DNA from: Chloroflexota bacterium
GTDB lineage: Bacteria > Chloroflexota > Dehalococcoidia > JACVQG01
Reading direction: 5' to 3'
DNA: 35,504 bases
Assembly (NCBI GenBank): GCA_016210545.1
Contig: JACQTY010000054.1
Coordinates: 1 to 35,504 of the forward strand
The notes under the pieces were generated by a model. It saw nothing but the letters and a program-made list of their open reading frames with translations. It did not search any database and was not told the origin of the DNA. The position numbers and the translations under genes are program-made. Numbering within the stretch: position 1 is the first letter of the stretch; every line of letters begins with the position of its first letter. Below, one piece after another: positions 8,263 to 15,722 of the stretch.

Positions 8263-9438
8263 ATGAGGCCGCCACGCGAAGTAGACAAGCCAACCTATGA
8301 GATAGTGGGCAGGGTGGAGCGGTATGACCAGCGGGACCATCCCAATGCCAGAATGGCCATGTCCCCGGGCGGCGCGGAGTTTGCGGACTACTATGCCAGG
8401 CGCCCCGAGCTCAAGGAGTGGGACGACGAGAACCGCCGCGTTCGGGCAAAGGCTGTAAGCCGGAGAAGAAGCAAAGACCCGGTAAATGAGTGGTTCGGCG
8501 AGGCCGCCTTCTTTGGCCGGAAGATCATGGGGGCACGCGACATTGTTGGCGGCGTCGCCTCAGCATCGTTGCGGCCAGGCACGAATGGGGGCCCCGTCGA
8601 GGTCGATCCTGGAGAGATGTCGCGGAAACTGAAAGCCTTCGGATGCTACCTGGGCGCGGGAAAGGTCCGCATTACCAGGTTGAATTCAGACTGGGTATGC
8701 ACCAACTACGCCCATCCGTATACTCCCGCCGAGCCTTACGGCGCCCCTGTAGAACTGGACTACAAATATGTAATCTGCATGGCTATCCCTCAGAGGCGGG
8801 ACATGATACTCAACGGCTTCGGGGTGGCCATGGCGACGGAGGGAGGCTGGAATTACTCTCTGGGTTCCCTCTACTCTGTCACGGTGGCCCAGTTCATACG
8901 TTCGCTGGGCTGGCCAGCCCGGGCCTTGCCCCCGGATAACTCGCCCTATCTGGTGGTGCCCACTTTTGTGGATGCCGGGATCGGCGAGCAGGGGCGCTGC
9001 GGCCATGTGGTGAGCAAGGAATTCGGCAATAATTTCCGCCCCGGGGCAGTGGCCACCGATATGCCTCTGGACTTAGACAGACCTGTGGACTTTGGGCTTC
9101 AGGACTTCTGCGAGAAGTGCCTGATATGCGCCGAGGCCTGCCCGTCGGGGGCTATTTCCAAAGAGGGCAAGCAGGTGGTCCGGGGCGTCAGAAGATGGCA
9201 CTTTGACGGCAACAAGTGTCGGCGTTTCTGGGATAGCGTCGGCGGTTCCTGCAGCATATGCCAGGCGGTTTGCCCCTGGAGCCACCCCAGCAACTGGTTC
9301 CACAACACCATACGGGAGCTATCAGACAGACTCCCCGTCTTTAGAAAGGTGGCTATCTATGGCGAGAGAGCCGTCTATGGGAAGTTCCGGCCGCGCCCGG
9401 CGCCAGACTGGATGAAGAGTAAAGGGATACCGTCGTGA
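8263..9438 (+). CDS. Reductive dehalogenase-family corrinoid/Fe-S protein without Tat signal
   Basis: A 391-residue protein of the RdhA family. The C-terminal part carries two cluster motifs: Cys283/286/289/293-Pro (CEKCLICAEACP) and Cys319-X10-Cys330-X2-Cys333-X3-Cys337-Pro. Upstream are the family segments FIRSLGWPARA, GIGEQG and FRPGAVATDMPL. The family is known to bind a corrinoid and two [4Fe-4S] clusters and to cleave carbon-halogen bonds, but many distant members are untested. No twin-arginine signal or membrane segment is seen, and no RdhB anchor gene is nearby, so it should be cytoplasmic, unlike respiratory RdhA. It lies between two substrate-binding lipoproteins. Activity on an organohalide is one possibility; another corrinoid-dependent reaction is equally open. 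Confidence 0.85.
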   Translation: MRPPREVDKPTYEIVGRVERYDQRDHPNARMAMSPGGAEFADYYARRPELKEWDDENRRVRAKAVSRRRSKDPVNEWFGEAAFFGRKIMGARDIVGGVASASLRPGTNGGPVEVDPGEMSRKLKAFGCYLGAGKVRITRLNSDWVCTNYAHPYTPAEPYGAPVELDYKYVICMAIPQRRDMILNGFGVAMATEGGWNYSLGSLYSVTVAQFIRSLGWPARALPPDNSPYLVVPTFVDAGIGEQGRCGHVVSKEFGNNFRPGAVATDMPLDLDRPVDFGLQDFCEKCLICAEACPSGAISKEGKQVVRGVRRWHFDGNKCRRFWDSVGGSCSICQAVCPWSHPSNWFHNTIRELSDRLPVFRKVAIYGERAVYGKFRPRPAPDWMKSKGIPS

Positions 9439-9625
9439 CCCTGCTTTTGGCGGTTGACTTCGGGCGTGAACCGTCAAGGAGAGGTGGGAGCGGTGCTCTT
9501 GGAAAGAAGGCAGCGCCGCAGTTTCCCTTCTAGGTAGTCAGAAAAGCTAGCGAGGTTGGAAGGCCAAATTCTGTGGGTGGTAGCATCATGGGCGCGCCTG
9601 CAATCGGCGCCAGGGAGGACAAACT

Positions 9626-10801
9626 GTGGAGAAGAAGTGGTCCGAAAAGTTGTTTGTTAGCTTGCTACTGCTCTTGGCAGTGGCGGCTTTGGCCTGTGCG
9701 CCTCGTGCAGCGCCCGCTCCTGCTCCCGCCACTCCGACGCGCGTTTCCGCTCCTGCTTCTCGCCCCTCGGCCGCTAGCACTCCCGTCAACTCCCAAGATG
9801 CCGATTGGCAGACGCTGGTAACAGGGGCCCGCAAAGAAGGCAGGGTTACTTTGTACACCAGCTTTGGGGGCGCCGAGTTGCGGAGCGTTCTGGGTAGGGC
9901 CATGGAGGAGAATTACGGAATAAAGATTGAGTGGCTGGTAAGTACGGGGCCGGGGAATACGGAGCGCATTCGGGTGGAGCAGAGGGCAAGGCAATACATG
10001 GGCGACTTGCTGTGGAGCGGCAGCTCACCACTGATGCTCAAAACACTAAGGGAGGCAGGCGCCGTACAATCTTTCATGCCTCTAGCGGTGCTCCGTGAGC
10101 CGAACGTGTGGGATGGGAGGGGGATTGATTCCTTCACCGACAAAGGGGATGCGATAACGATCAGCCGTGGGCTGAGCGCAATACCGCTAGTCAGTACGAA
10201 CGCCCTGAAGCCAGAAGAGTATCCACGTTCTTACAAGGACCTGTTGGATCCCAAGTGGCGGGGTCGAGTAGCCTTCCACGACCCTACGATCCCGGGGTCT
10301 GGGAATCTTGTTTTTGGCCTGGCCAAAAGAGAACTTGGGCTGGAATATTGGGAAAAGATGAAGGACCAGCAAATCACGGTTATCCGGGACTATGGGGAAA
10401 TAGGCCGGCGGGTGGCAATCGGGGAGGCATGGGTTGGAGCGGCGATGTCTATCGGAGAGTTTATGCCCATAGTGGCGTCCGGCGCCCCCATTACGCCAAT
10501 TCCTATTGCTGAGGGGTCCATAAAGGCCAACTATGTAGCGTCCTTATTAAATAATGCCCCTCACCCCAACGCGGCAAAGGTATTTATCAACTGGGCTCTC
10601 AGCCGCGAAGGCCAGGCTACGATATTCCGACAGTTGGGCCTCGAGCCAGTACGGAAGGATGTGGAGTTCAAGTACCATCCTAAAGTAGAGGCCATTGTGC
10701 GCGCCATGCCCAAGTGGCTGATATATAGCTTCGACGTGGCCGAGGACTATGAACAGGAGATCGTCAAGGGCACGGCGAGAAAGGTTCTTGGTTTGAAGTA
10801 G
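9626..10801 (+). CDS. ABC-type substrate-binding lipoprotein, paralogue of the gene at 7019
   Basis: A 391-residue lipoprotein of the same Fe3+/organic-anion binding-protein type. The signal peptide ends ALAC with Cys24 lipidated, followed by a Pro/Ala/Ser linker of about 30 residues. Shared family landmarks include TGARKEGRVTLYTSFGG, LLDPKWRGRVAFHDP and the C-terminal NAPHPNAAKVFINWALS, nearly identical in pattern to the paralogue. The start is GTG 9626, supported by AGGGAGGA about six bases upstream. As with its paralogue there is no local permease or ATPase, so it must borrow components, act as a sensor or scavenger, or serve an unlinked transporter. Ligand unknown. Confidence 0.9.
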   Translation: MEKKWSEKLFVSLLLLLAVAALACAPRAAPAPAPATPTRVSAPASRPSAASTPVNSQDADWQTLVTGARKEGRVTLYTSFGGAELRSVLGRAMEENYGIKIEWLVSTGPGNTERIRVEQRARQYMGDLLWSGSSPLMLKTLREAGAVQSFMPLAVLREPNVWDGRGIDSFTDKGDAITISRGLSAIPLVSTNALKPEEYPRSYKDLLDPKWRGRVAFHDPTIPGSGNLVFGLAKRELGLEYWEKMKDQQITVIRDYGEIGRRVAIGEAWVGAAMSIGEFMPIVASGAPITPIPIAEGSIKANYVASLLNNAPHPNAAKVFINWALSREGQATIFRQLGLEPVRKDVEFKYHPKVEAIVRAMPKWLIYSFDVAEDYEQEIVKGTARKVLGLK

Positions 10802-10995
10802 AACCGGTGCGGCGATGGATGTTTGGCCAGCCAATCGTCTAAGAATAGACCAGGCAAGGGCCTGAGCGCAGCCGGCTTTGCAGGCATTGGGAAATGTGGG
10901 ACCCTCTAGCTAGACCTATCTTCGAGCCTTTTGGTAGCCGCTCACCATCTGAAAAGAGAAACGAGACCTTTTGAATAAAGGGAACAGAGGCTGTT

Positions 10996-12900
10996 ATGAA
11001 CATTGATATTTCGTCTTTGAAGGGACTTCTTTCAGCGGCGGGTGCACCGTCGCCGTTCCCGGATACCCTGTTCCCCTATCCGGTAATCCAGGGTCTGTTT
11101 GGTGTTGAAGGACCCCAGGATGTCCGGAAACTGGCCGATGCTTTTGAGGGAGGTTCTCTTGAGGAGCAACTGGCCCTGGCCCTCGGCCTGGCCGAACTCA
11201 ATGAAGCAGCCGCCTCCGATAAAGACCAGTTCTTTATCAGCGACCGCGAGCTGCGGTCTCGCCTGGTCAGGCTCAACTCGACGACGGGGTGGGCTCTCAT
11301 CTGGGGAGACAGTAATGATAGCACGAAGAAGCTGGCAGCCCTGCTGGAGAAGGAAGATTTTCAGATTTACACTGTGTCACCCGGGGGGGCCAAACCGATG
11401 GGGAAGCAAGCCAAGGGCCTCGGCTCCCGCACCACTTCTTCTATCTACTTCTACCAGGCCCTTGTCCGTTATCCGCATATCTATGGTCGAATCCCCCGGG
11501 GCGATGTTCACCAAACCGTCGACTTTATCGAGGACTACGGCCCTGCAGTCATGTTTCTCGCAAGAGGGGCCCTTAGTCCGGTAGAGGAGGCATTGTTCCT
11601 GGGAGGCCTATTCCTTGGCATACCCGCCGTCGTGCCTTCAAGCTTTCCCTTACCTTATGGGAATCTACTCAGGGCGGATGATCCAGCCGCTGCAGTTCAG
11701 CAGGCCTTGCGCCTTCCCAATCTAAGGGTGCGCCGCCGTCTGCGCTTTCAGGTGAACATCCCCTTTAGCTTTGACCCTGCCTTCTCTTCGCAGCAGATAG
11801 ACATGGCTAAGTGCGTGGGTGGCACTCCCTTGAGTTCATTTGTTGTAGTCAACGAGGACAAGGGGGATGGCATAGAGATAAAAGGGGAACTGGGGTCCGA
11901 CATAGGTATTGAGATTGCCCTGGGCGATCCCATGGTGGACATCACAATGACCGAATACGTTGAGGAGTTTGCCGCCAGGCTACCCGGCTACATTGAAGGC
12001 GTATCCGCAGAGGTCCGGCAGGGGTGTCCGACTGTCCGGTGGCGGGAAGATGTGCCGCTGGAGGCCGGTCACCTGGGCCAGGCATACTATTCCGGGCTGA
12101 AGGCGCACTTCTCAGTGGAGCGGGTTAAAGTCAGCCTGGTCTTCAGCCCTGACTCTCTGGGCGAGATGAAGCAACAGGCGCAGGACTTTCGGGAGAAACG
12201 AAGGCAGGCTATTGCCGCCGCTACAGAGGAAACGGAGCCTTTCTTCTATGCCTGCACCCGATGCCATTCCTTTGCCCTGGAGCACGCCTGTACTATCACA
12301 CCGGAGCGCCCATCTCAGTGTGGCACCAGGTCGTGGTCCCATGTCAAGGCGCGGGCCACACTGTCTAACTTCGATGCCTCGGGCCTGGGGCCACGCCGGT
12401 CGGGTTCGGCCCTTCAGGGGATCATAGTAAAGGGGCAGTGCCTGGATGCTGATAAGGGTGAATATTCTGGCGTGAACGCGGCCACTGAGTTGCTTAGTGA
12501 CGGCCGCACCCGTAGAGTTTTCCTCCACAGCCTTCTTGAGCATCCTCATACCGCCTGCAGTTGCTTTCAAGGCATGGCCTTTTATGTGCCCGATGTGGAC
12601 GGCATAGGCCTGATAGACCGGGCGTTCGCGGGTGTTACTCCGGACGGGCGCGACTGGGATAGCATAGCCAATGCCGCAGCCGGAAAACAGACTTCCGGAT
12701 ACGCCGCCTTCGGTAAGGACTATCTGCGGTCCCCCAAGTTCCTCCAGGGGGATGGCGGCTGGAGCCGGGTAGTATGGATGCCGCGGAGACTAAAGGACGA
12801 TTTTGCCTCCGACAGGGCCTGGATCGCTACGGAAGCTGATGTGAGCAATATCCAGGATCTGGAAAAGTTTGTCCAAAGCCACCGAACTCGCCAGGATTAA
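10996..12900 (+). CDS. acsB: Acetyl-CoA synthase (CODH/ACS beta subunit)-like protein
   Basis: A 634-residue homologue of bacterial acetyl-CoA synthase, which condenses CO, a corrinoid-borne methyl group and CoA on a Ni-Ni-[4Fe-4S] A-cluster. All six A-cluster cysteines are present: Cys420, Cys423, Cys432 and Cys442 (spacing 3/9/10, which matches the Moorella enzyme as I recall it) and the CxC nickel pair Cys521/Cys523. The CxC is CSC rather than the familiar CGC. Landmarks FFYACTRCHSF, TPERPSQCG and VVWMPRRLKDDF match the family. The N-terminal domain that contacts CO dehydrogenase is present but shorter than in Moorella (about 729 residues in total). No CODH, corrinoid Fe-S protein or methyltransferase gene lies in the window. 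A CODH-less ACS is known in Dehalococcoides. Confidence 0.88.
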   Translation: MNIDISSLKGLLSAAGAPSPFPDTLFPYPVIQGLFGVEGPQDVRKLADAFEGGSLEEQLALALGLAELNEAAASDKDQFFISDRELRSRLVRLNSTTGWALIWGDSNDSTKKLAALLEKEDFQIYTVSPGGAKPMGKQAKGLGSRTTSSIYFYQALVRYPHIYGRIPRGDVHQTVDFIEDYGPAVMFLARGALSPVEEALFLGGLFLGIPAVVPSSFPLPYGNLLRADDPAAAVQQALRLPNLRVRRRLRFQVNIPFSFDPAFSSQQIDMAKCVGGTPLSSFVVVNEDKGDGIEIKGELGSDIGIEIALGDPMVDITMTEYVEEFAARLPGYIEGVSAEVRQGCPTVRWREDVPLEAGHLGQAYYSGLKAHFSVERVKVSLVFSPDSLGEMKQQAQDFREKRRQAIAAATEETEPFFYACTRCHSFALEHACTITPERPSQCGTRSWSHVKARATLSNFDASGLGPRRSGSALQGIIVKGQCLDADKGEYSGVNAATELLSDGRTRRVFLHSLLEHPHTACSCFQGMAFYVPDVDGIGLIDRAFAGVTPDGRDWDSIANAAAGKQTSGYAAFGKDYLRSPKFLQGDGGWSRVVWMPRRLKDDFASDRAWIATEADVSNIQDLEKFVQSHRTRQD

Positions 12901-13007
12901 ACCGCCTCCTGACCTGATGCAGCCTCGCAGTCGGATGTATCTCCATATTACCCTTAGAGAATATCTTAAAATGTGAGCGGGGTGCTACTAAGGTCGTTGC
13001 GCTTGCT

Positions 13008-13076
13008 TCGACCTCTCCCCCTGGCCCCCTCTCCGATTCGGAGAGGGGGTGGCCCGCTAGCGGGCCGAGGGTGAGG
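13008..13076. repeat. Compound palindromic intergenic repeat
   Basis: Two adjacent palindromes: CCCCCTCTCCGA (13025-13036) pairs with TCGGAGAGGGGG (13038-13049), and GGCCCGCTAGCGGGCC (13051-13066) is self-complementary. Flanking CCTCTCCCCCTGG and CCGAGGGTGAGG sequences extend the dyad. This is the pattern of a dispersed REP or MITE-like element, but dispersal cannot be tested within one window. Confidence 0.6.
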
Positions 13077-13121
13077 TTGGAACCCTGACGCACCCCGTCT
13101 GGACTACCAATATCATTCGCT

Positions 13122-13206
13122 GCCTCCCTTAATCCGCCATCAAAATCCCTCTCAATCTCCCCTTCGGCAAGCTCATCCCGATTCATCGGGATTTAGTAAA
13201 GGGAGG
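13122..13206. repeat. Second hairpin repeat with CCTCCCTT/AAGGGAGG ends
   Basis: The ends CCTCCCTTAA and TTAGTAAAGGGAGG are inverted copies, and the interior contains CCCGATTCATCGGG. The same interior palindrome (CCCGATTTATCGGG) lies inside the inverted-repeat element at 24660-24802, suggesting related non-autonomous elements or a shared module. Confidence 0.5.
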
Positions 13207-13427
13207 CCGACACTTCGGCCCCAAAGGCGAGTGTAGCACCAAGCTGGTTAAAGAACTTTCGATTTGAGTAGATTGGAGAGGTGGTGGATTTTGGTCACCG
13301 GCGCCCGTTGACCCTCAGAAATTCTCCTTGCCCTGCGCTCCGCCGACGACGATAGGTATGCAGCCTTATCCAATTCCGCGTGGGCTTATCGGGGCGTTCC
13401 CCCGGGGTAGTTACCGGTCCTCACTAA

Positions 13428-13442
13428 GTAGCCTGGGCTACA
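13428..13442. promoter_or_regulatory. Palindromic operator candidate GTAGCCTGGGCTACA
   Basis: This 15-base sequence is the exact reverse complement of 15 of the 16 bases at 26825-26840, upstream of the Crp-family gene. It lies 88 bases before the start of the gene at 13531, almost the same distance as the other copy has to the Crp gene. The TGT-N-ACA outline resembles a Crp/Fnr-type site. Binding by the Crp-family protein of this window is inference. Confidence 0.55.
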
Positions 13443-13530
13443 GACGGCGGGCACGTTCAGGATTATCATTTCCTCAGGCTACTCCATAGACGTGGTAGCC
13501 ACATATTCGGTGTAGCAAGAAGGAGGAGGA

Positions 13531-13782
13531 ATGGCCAAGTTTATCGGATTGCACAGCTTGCCCGGTTTCACCAAGGAGATGCTGGCTCAGGGGGGGCAAG
13601 AGGCCGCGCAGATGAATCTCAAGGTACTGAAGGTCCACGGTGATACCAGCACGGGGAGGGTAATCTGCGAGGTGGAGGCTCCAGACAGAGAGACCTTCAT
13701 CTCCTGGCTCAACAAGATCAATATGCCTTATGATGAGGTTGCCAGAGTGGAGATGGAGATGTCGATGGCAGAGGGAGGCTAG
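13531..13782 (+). CDS. Small DUF4242-like (ferredoxin-like fold) protein
   Basis: An 83-residue soluble protein with the pattern of small alpha/beta dimeric proteins: a beta-strand start (AKFIGLHSLPGF), a helix, a strand with VICEVEAPDRETF, and a C-terminal MPYDEVARVEMEM strand. It most resembles the DUF4242/DUF3303 type; a nickel-responsive member is known in Streptomyces, but I see no clear metal-site set here. It has a very strong ribosome site (GGAGGAGG six bases before ATG) and palindromic upstream elements, so it is probably strongly and conditionally expressed. Its stop is 53 bases before the start chosen for the DUF3179 lipoprotein, likely in the same operon. Function unknown. Confidence 0.75.
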   Translation: MAKFIGLHSLPGFTKEMLAQGGQEAAQMNLKVLKVHGDTSTGRVICEVEAPDRETFISWLNKINMPYDEVARVEMEMSMAEGG

Positions 13783-13834
13783 GAGGCCTGAAAAAGGGCG
13801 ACTGGTCGGCGCCAGTGCTGACGAGGAGGATCTA

Positions 13835-15067
13835 GTGTATCGCATTGGAAAGTATCTTTTGGTTGGTGTGCCGCTGGCAGCCCTCAGCGTCCTGGCCGGC
13901 TGCACGTCACGCCCCGCAGTCGCGCCTCAACCGGAAGCGCCTCCCGCCTCAGCGCCAGCCGGGGAAAAGGCTGCAACGCCGCGTCAAACCGCGGCGCCGC
14001 CAGCGCCGAGCAAGCCTTTGTGGGCCATCGCGGGAGGCTGGAAAACCGATTTTTCAAAGCACAGCGTCCCCTTCGACGAAATTTCCTCCGGTGGCGTGCC
14101 CAGGGACGGGATTCCTCCCATCTACCAGCCCAAATTCGAGACGCTTGCGCAGGCGGATAAGTGGCTCACGGACAAGGAGCCGGTAGTGGCCCTGGAACTG
14201 GCCGGAGACAAGAGGGCCTACCCGCTTCGCATCCTCACCTGGCACGAGGTCGTCGATGACGAGGTAGGAGATATCCCGGTGGCTGTCACCTACTGCCCTC
14301 TATGCAACACCGCTGTAGCCTTCGACCGACGTGTGGACGGGAACGTCCTTACATTCGGAGTCTCCGGCCTGCTGCGGCATAGCGACCTGGTAATGTGGGA
14401 CCACCAGAGCGAGTCCTTGTGGCAGCAGGGCACCGGTGAGGGCATCGCCGGGGAACATACCGGGAAACTCTTGTCGTTTTTCCCTGTCTCTATTGTATCC
14501 TGGCAGGACTTCAAGGCCGCTCACCCCGATGGGAAGGTGCTGTCGAAAGACACCGGGCATTTCCGCAGCTACGGTGTAAACCCCTACTCCGGCTACGATA
14601 CCTCAGCACGACCATTCCTGTTCGCCGGGAATCCGGACCCCAGGTTGCCGGCATTGGAAAGGGTTGTGGGAGTTGGCAAGGGAGACACTGCCGTCGCCTA
14701 CTCCTTTTCGGCGCTGGCAAAGCTTGGTGTGGTCAACGACAAGGCTGGCAGCCGGCGGATCGTCGTTTTCTACCAGTCTGGAACAGTATCCGCTCTGGAC
14801 AGATCGCGCATACCCGAGTCGAGGGATGTCGGCGCGGCTGCCGTATTCGCACCCCAGGTGGATGGCAAAGAGTTCAGTTTCGAGTCCAGGGACGGCAAGA
14901 TATTCGATCGGGAGACGGGGAGCCATTGGAACATACTCGGCCGGGCTGTGACGGGGCCTCTGACGGGGAAGGCGCTCGAACCGGTGGTCCACGGCACCCA
15001 CTTCTGGTTTGCGTGGGCGGCGTTCAACCCACAAACTCGGATTTTCTCCCCTGACGGAAGGCCGTGA
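13835..15067 (+). CDS. DUF3179-domain lipoprotein
   Basis: A 410-residue exported lipoprotein with lipobox LAGC (Cys23), then a long Pro/Ala linker to about residue 70. The rest is a DUF3179 domain, recognisable by YPLRILTWHEVVDD, the cysteine motif TYCPLCNTAVAFDR and the C-terminal HFWFAWAAFNP. The family is extracytoplasmic and of unknown function; the conserved CPLC suggests a metal or redox site. The start is GTG 13835, with GGAGG five bases upstream; an in-frame codon at 13730 would overlap the previous gene and place the signal peptide inside the chain. It probably shares an operon with the small gene before it. Confidence 0.88.
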   Translation: MYRIGKYLLVGVPLAALSVLAGCTSRPAVAPQPEAPPASAPAGEKAATPRQTAAPPAPSKPLWAIAGGWKTDFSKHSVPFDEISSGGVPRDGIPPIYQPKFETLAQADKWLTDKEPVVALELAGDKRAYPLRILTWHEVVDDEVGDIPVAVTYCPLCNTAVAFDRRVDGNVLTFGVSGLLRHSDLVMWDHQSESLWQQGTGEGIAGEHTGKLLSFFPVSIVSWQDFKAAHPDGKVLSKDTGHFRSYGVNPYSGYDTSARPFLFAGNPDPRLPALERVVGVGKGDTAVAYSFSALAKLGVVNDKAGSRRIVVFYQSGTVSALDRSRIPESRDVGAAAVFAPQVDGKEFSFESRDGKIFDRETGSHWNILGRAVTGPLTGKALEPVVHGTHFWFAWAAFNPQTRIFSPDGRP

Positions 15068-15208
15068 TGGGTGATGTCGCCTGTCCTGCCCGGACCGAAG
15101 ATTTCGGAGCGCCACTCCCGGTGCTGCCTTCTGTAGTCCCAATTACATATGACCCTCCGGGAAAAGGCTACTATTGCTTTAGAGGACAGAAGCAGAAGGA
15201 GACCGACC

Positions 15209-15337
15209 ATGGCGAAGACATGCCCCATGTGCAAAGTTGAAAAAAGAGGGTTGTGCATCCATCAGAAAATGATTATCGGAATGGCGCTGATTGCGGTGGT
15301 CGTTGTTCGCGTACTGCTCGGACTCCGTCTCGGTTGA
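15209..15337 (+). CDS. Small CPxC membrane protein
   Basis: A 42-residue protein. The N-terminus is MAKTCPMCKVEKRGLC, with a CPMC pair and a third cysteine as in a minimal zinc ribbon, followed by one hydrophobic helix (MIIGMALIAVVVVRVLLGL). AAGGAG lies eight bases before ATG 15209. An in-frame upstream start at 15149 lacks such a site. It may be a small membrane-anchored metal-binding or regulatory peptide. It lies between the DUF3179 gene and the mercury locus, and could belong to either. Confidence 0.6.
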   Translation: MAKTCPMCKVEKRGLCIHQKMIIGMALIAVVVVRVLLGLRLG

Positions 15338-15662
15338 CGCCGTAATGATATGAAAAGCGGTGGGCCGAACGCTGTAGCTGGGCGCTACGTGCAGCGATGG
15401 AATCTAATGTGAATGGGGTGGGAACAAGGGGAAGACGCTCAGGAGCCTTTGCACTGAAGAGGACCGATTAGGCGCTGGCAAAGACGATGGCGCCAGTCGC
15501 TTTGAGTAGCCAGACACACTTGTGTAAACGAGGAAACTGAGCCGGCCGGTCTGACTTAGTTTACCTCATGGCGGTGGCCGGCCACGCTGCTTGCCTTAAC
15601 GGTGACGGGGCGGTTTGCCGTCGCACCGAGTCCTGTGCTTGGGTTGGTGAAGCCACAGGGCC
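15338..15662. other. 325-base intergenic region before the mer promoter
   Basis: No gene is visible. It contains an imperfect GTAAAC/GTTTAC dyad with CCGGCC repeats around 15525-15590, which could fold as a transcript end for the preceding operon, but no T-run follows. The region ends at the MerR-type promoter. Confidence 0.4.
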
Positions 15663-15694
15663 TTGACATTCCATCTAAGTGGAAGGTTTATACT
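15663..15694 (+). promoter_or_regulatory. MerR-type operator-promoter with 20-base spacer
   Basis: TTGACA (15663-15668) and TATACT (15689-15694) are separated by 20 bases instead of the usual 17. The spacer holds the dyad TTCCA-TCTAAG-TGGAA (15669-15684). An over-long spacer with a central dyad is the hallmark of promoters untwisted by MerR-family activators. It lies 28 bases before the merR start, so the regulator would control its own operon together with merA. Confidence 0.85.
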
Positions 15695-15722
15695 ATGTGG
15701 ACAAGGGAGTTGGAGGCACGCC

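Larger units (their letters stand above)
12901..13530. other. 630-base intergenic region rich in hairpin repeats
   Basis: I see no credible gene here. The stretch holds two hairpin-type repeats (given separately), a GC-rich self-complementary patch near 13390-13406, and from 13428 onward repeated GTAGCC/GGCTAC half-sites that probably control the gene at 13531. Half-sites occur at 13475-13481 (AGGCTAC) and 13494-13500 (GGTAGCC) in addition to the full palindrome. The strong ribosome site GGAGGAGG lies just before 13531. Confidence 0.6.
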
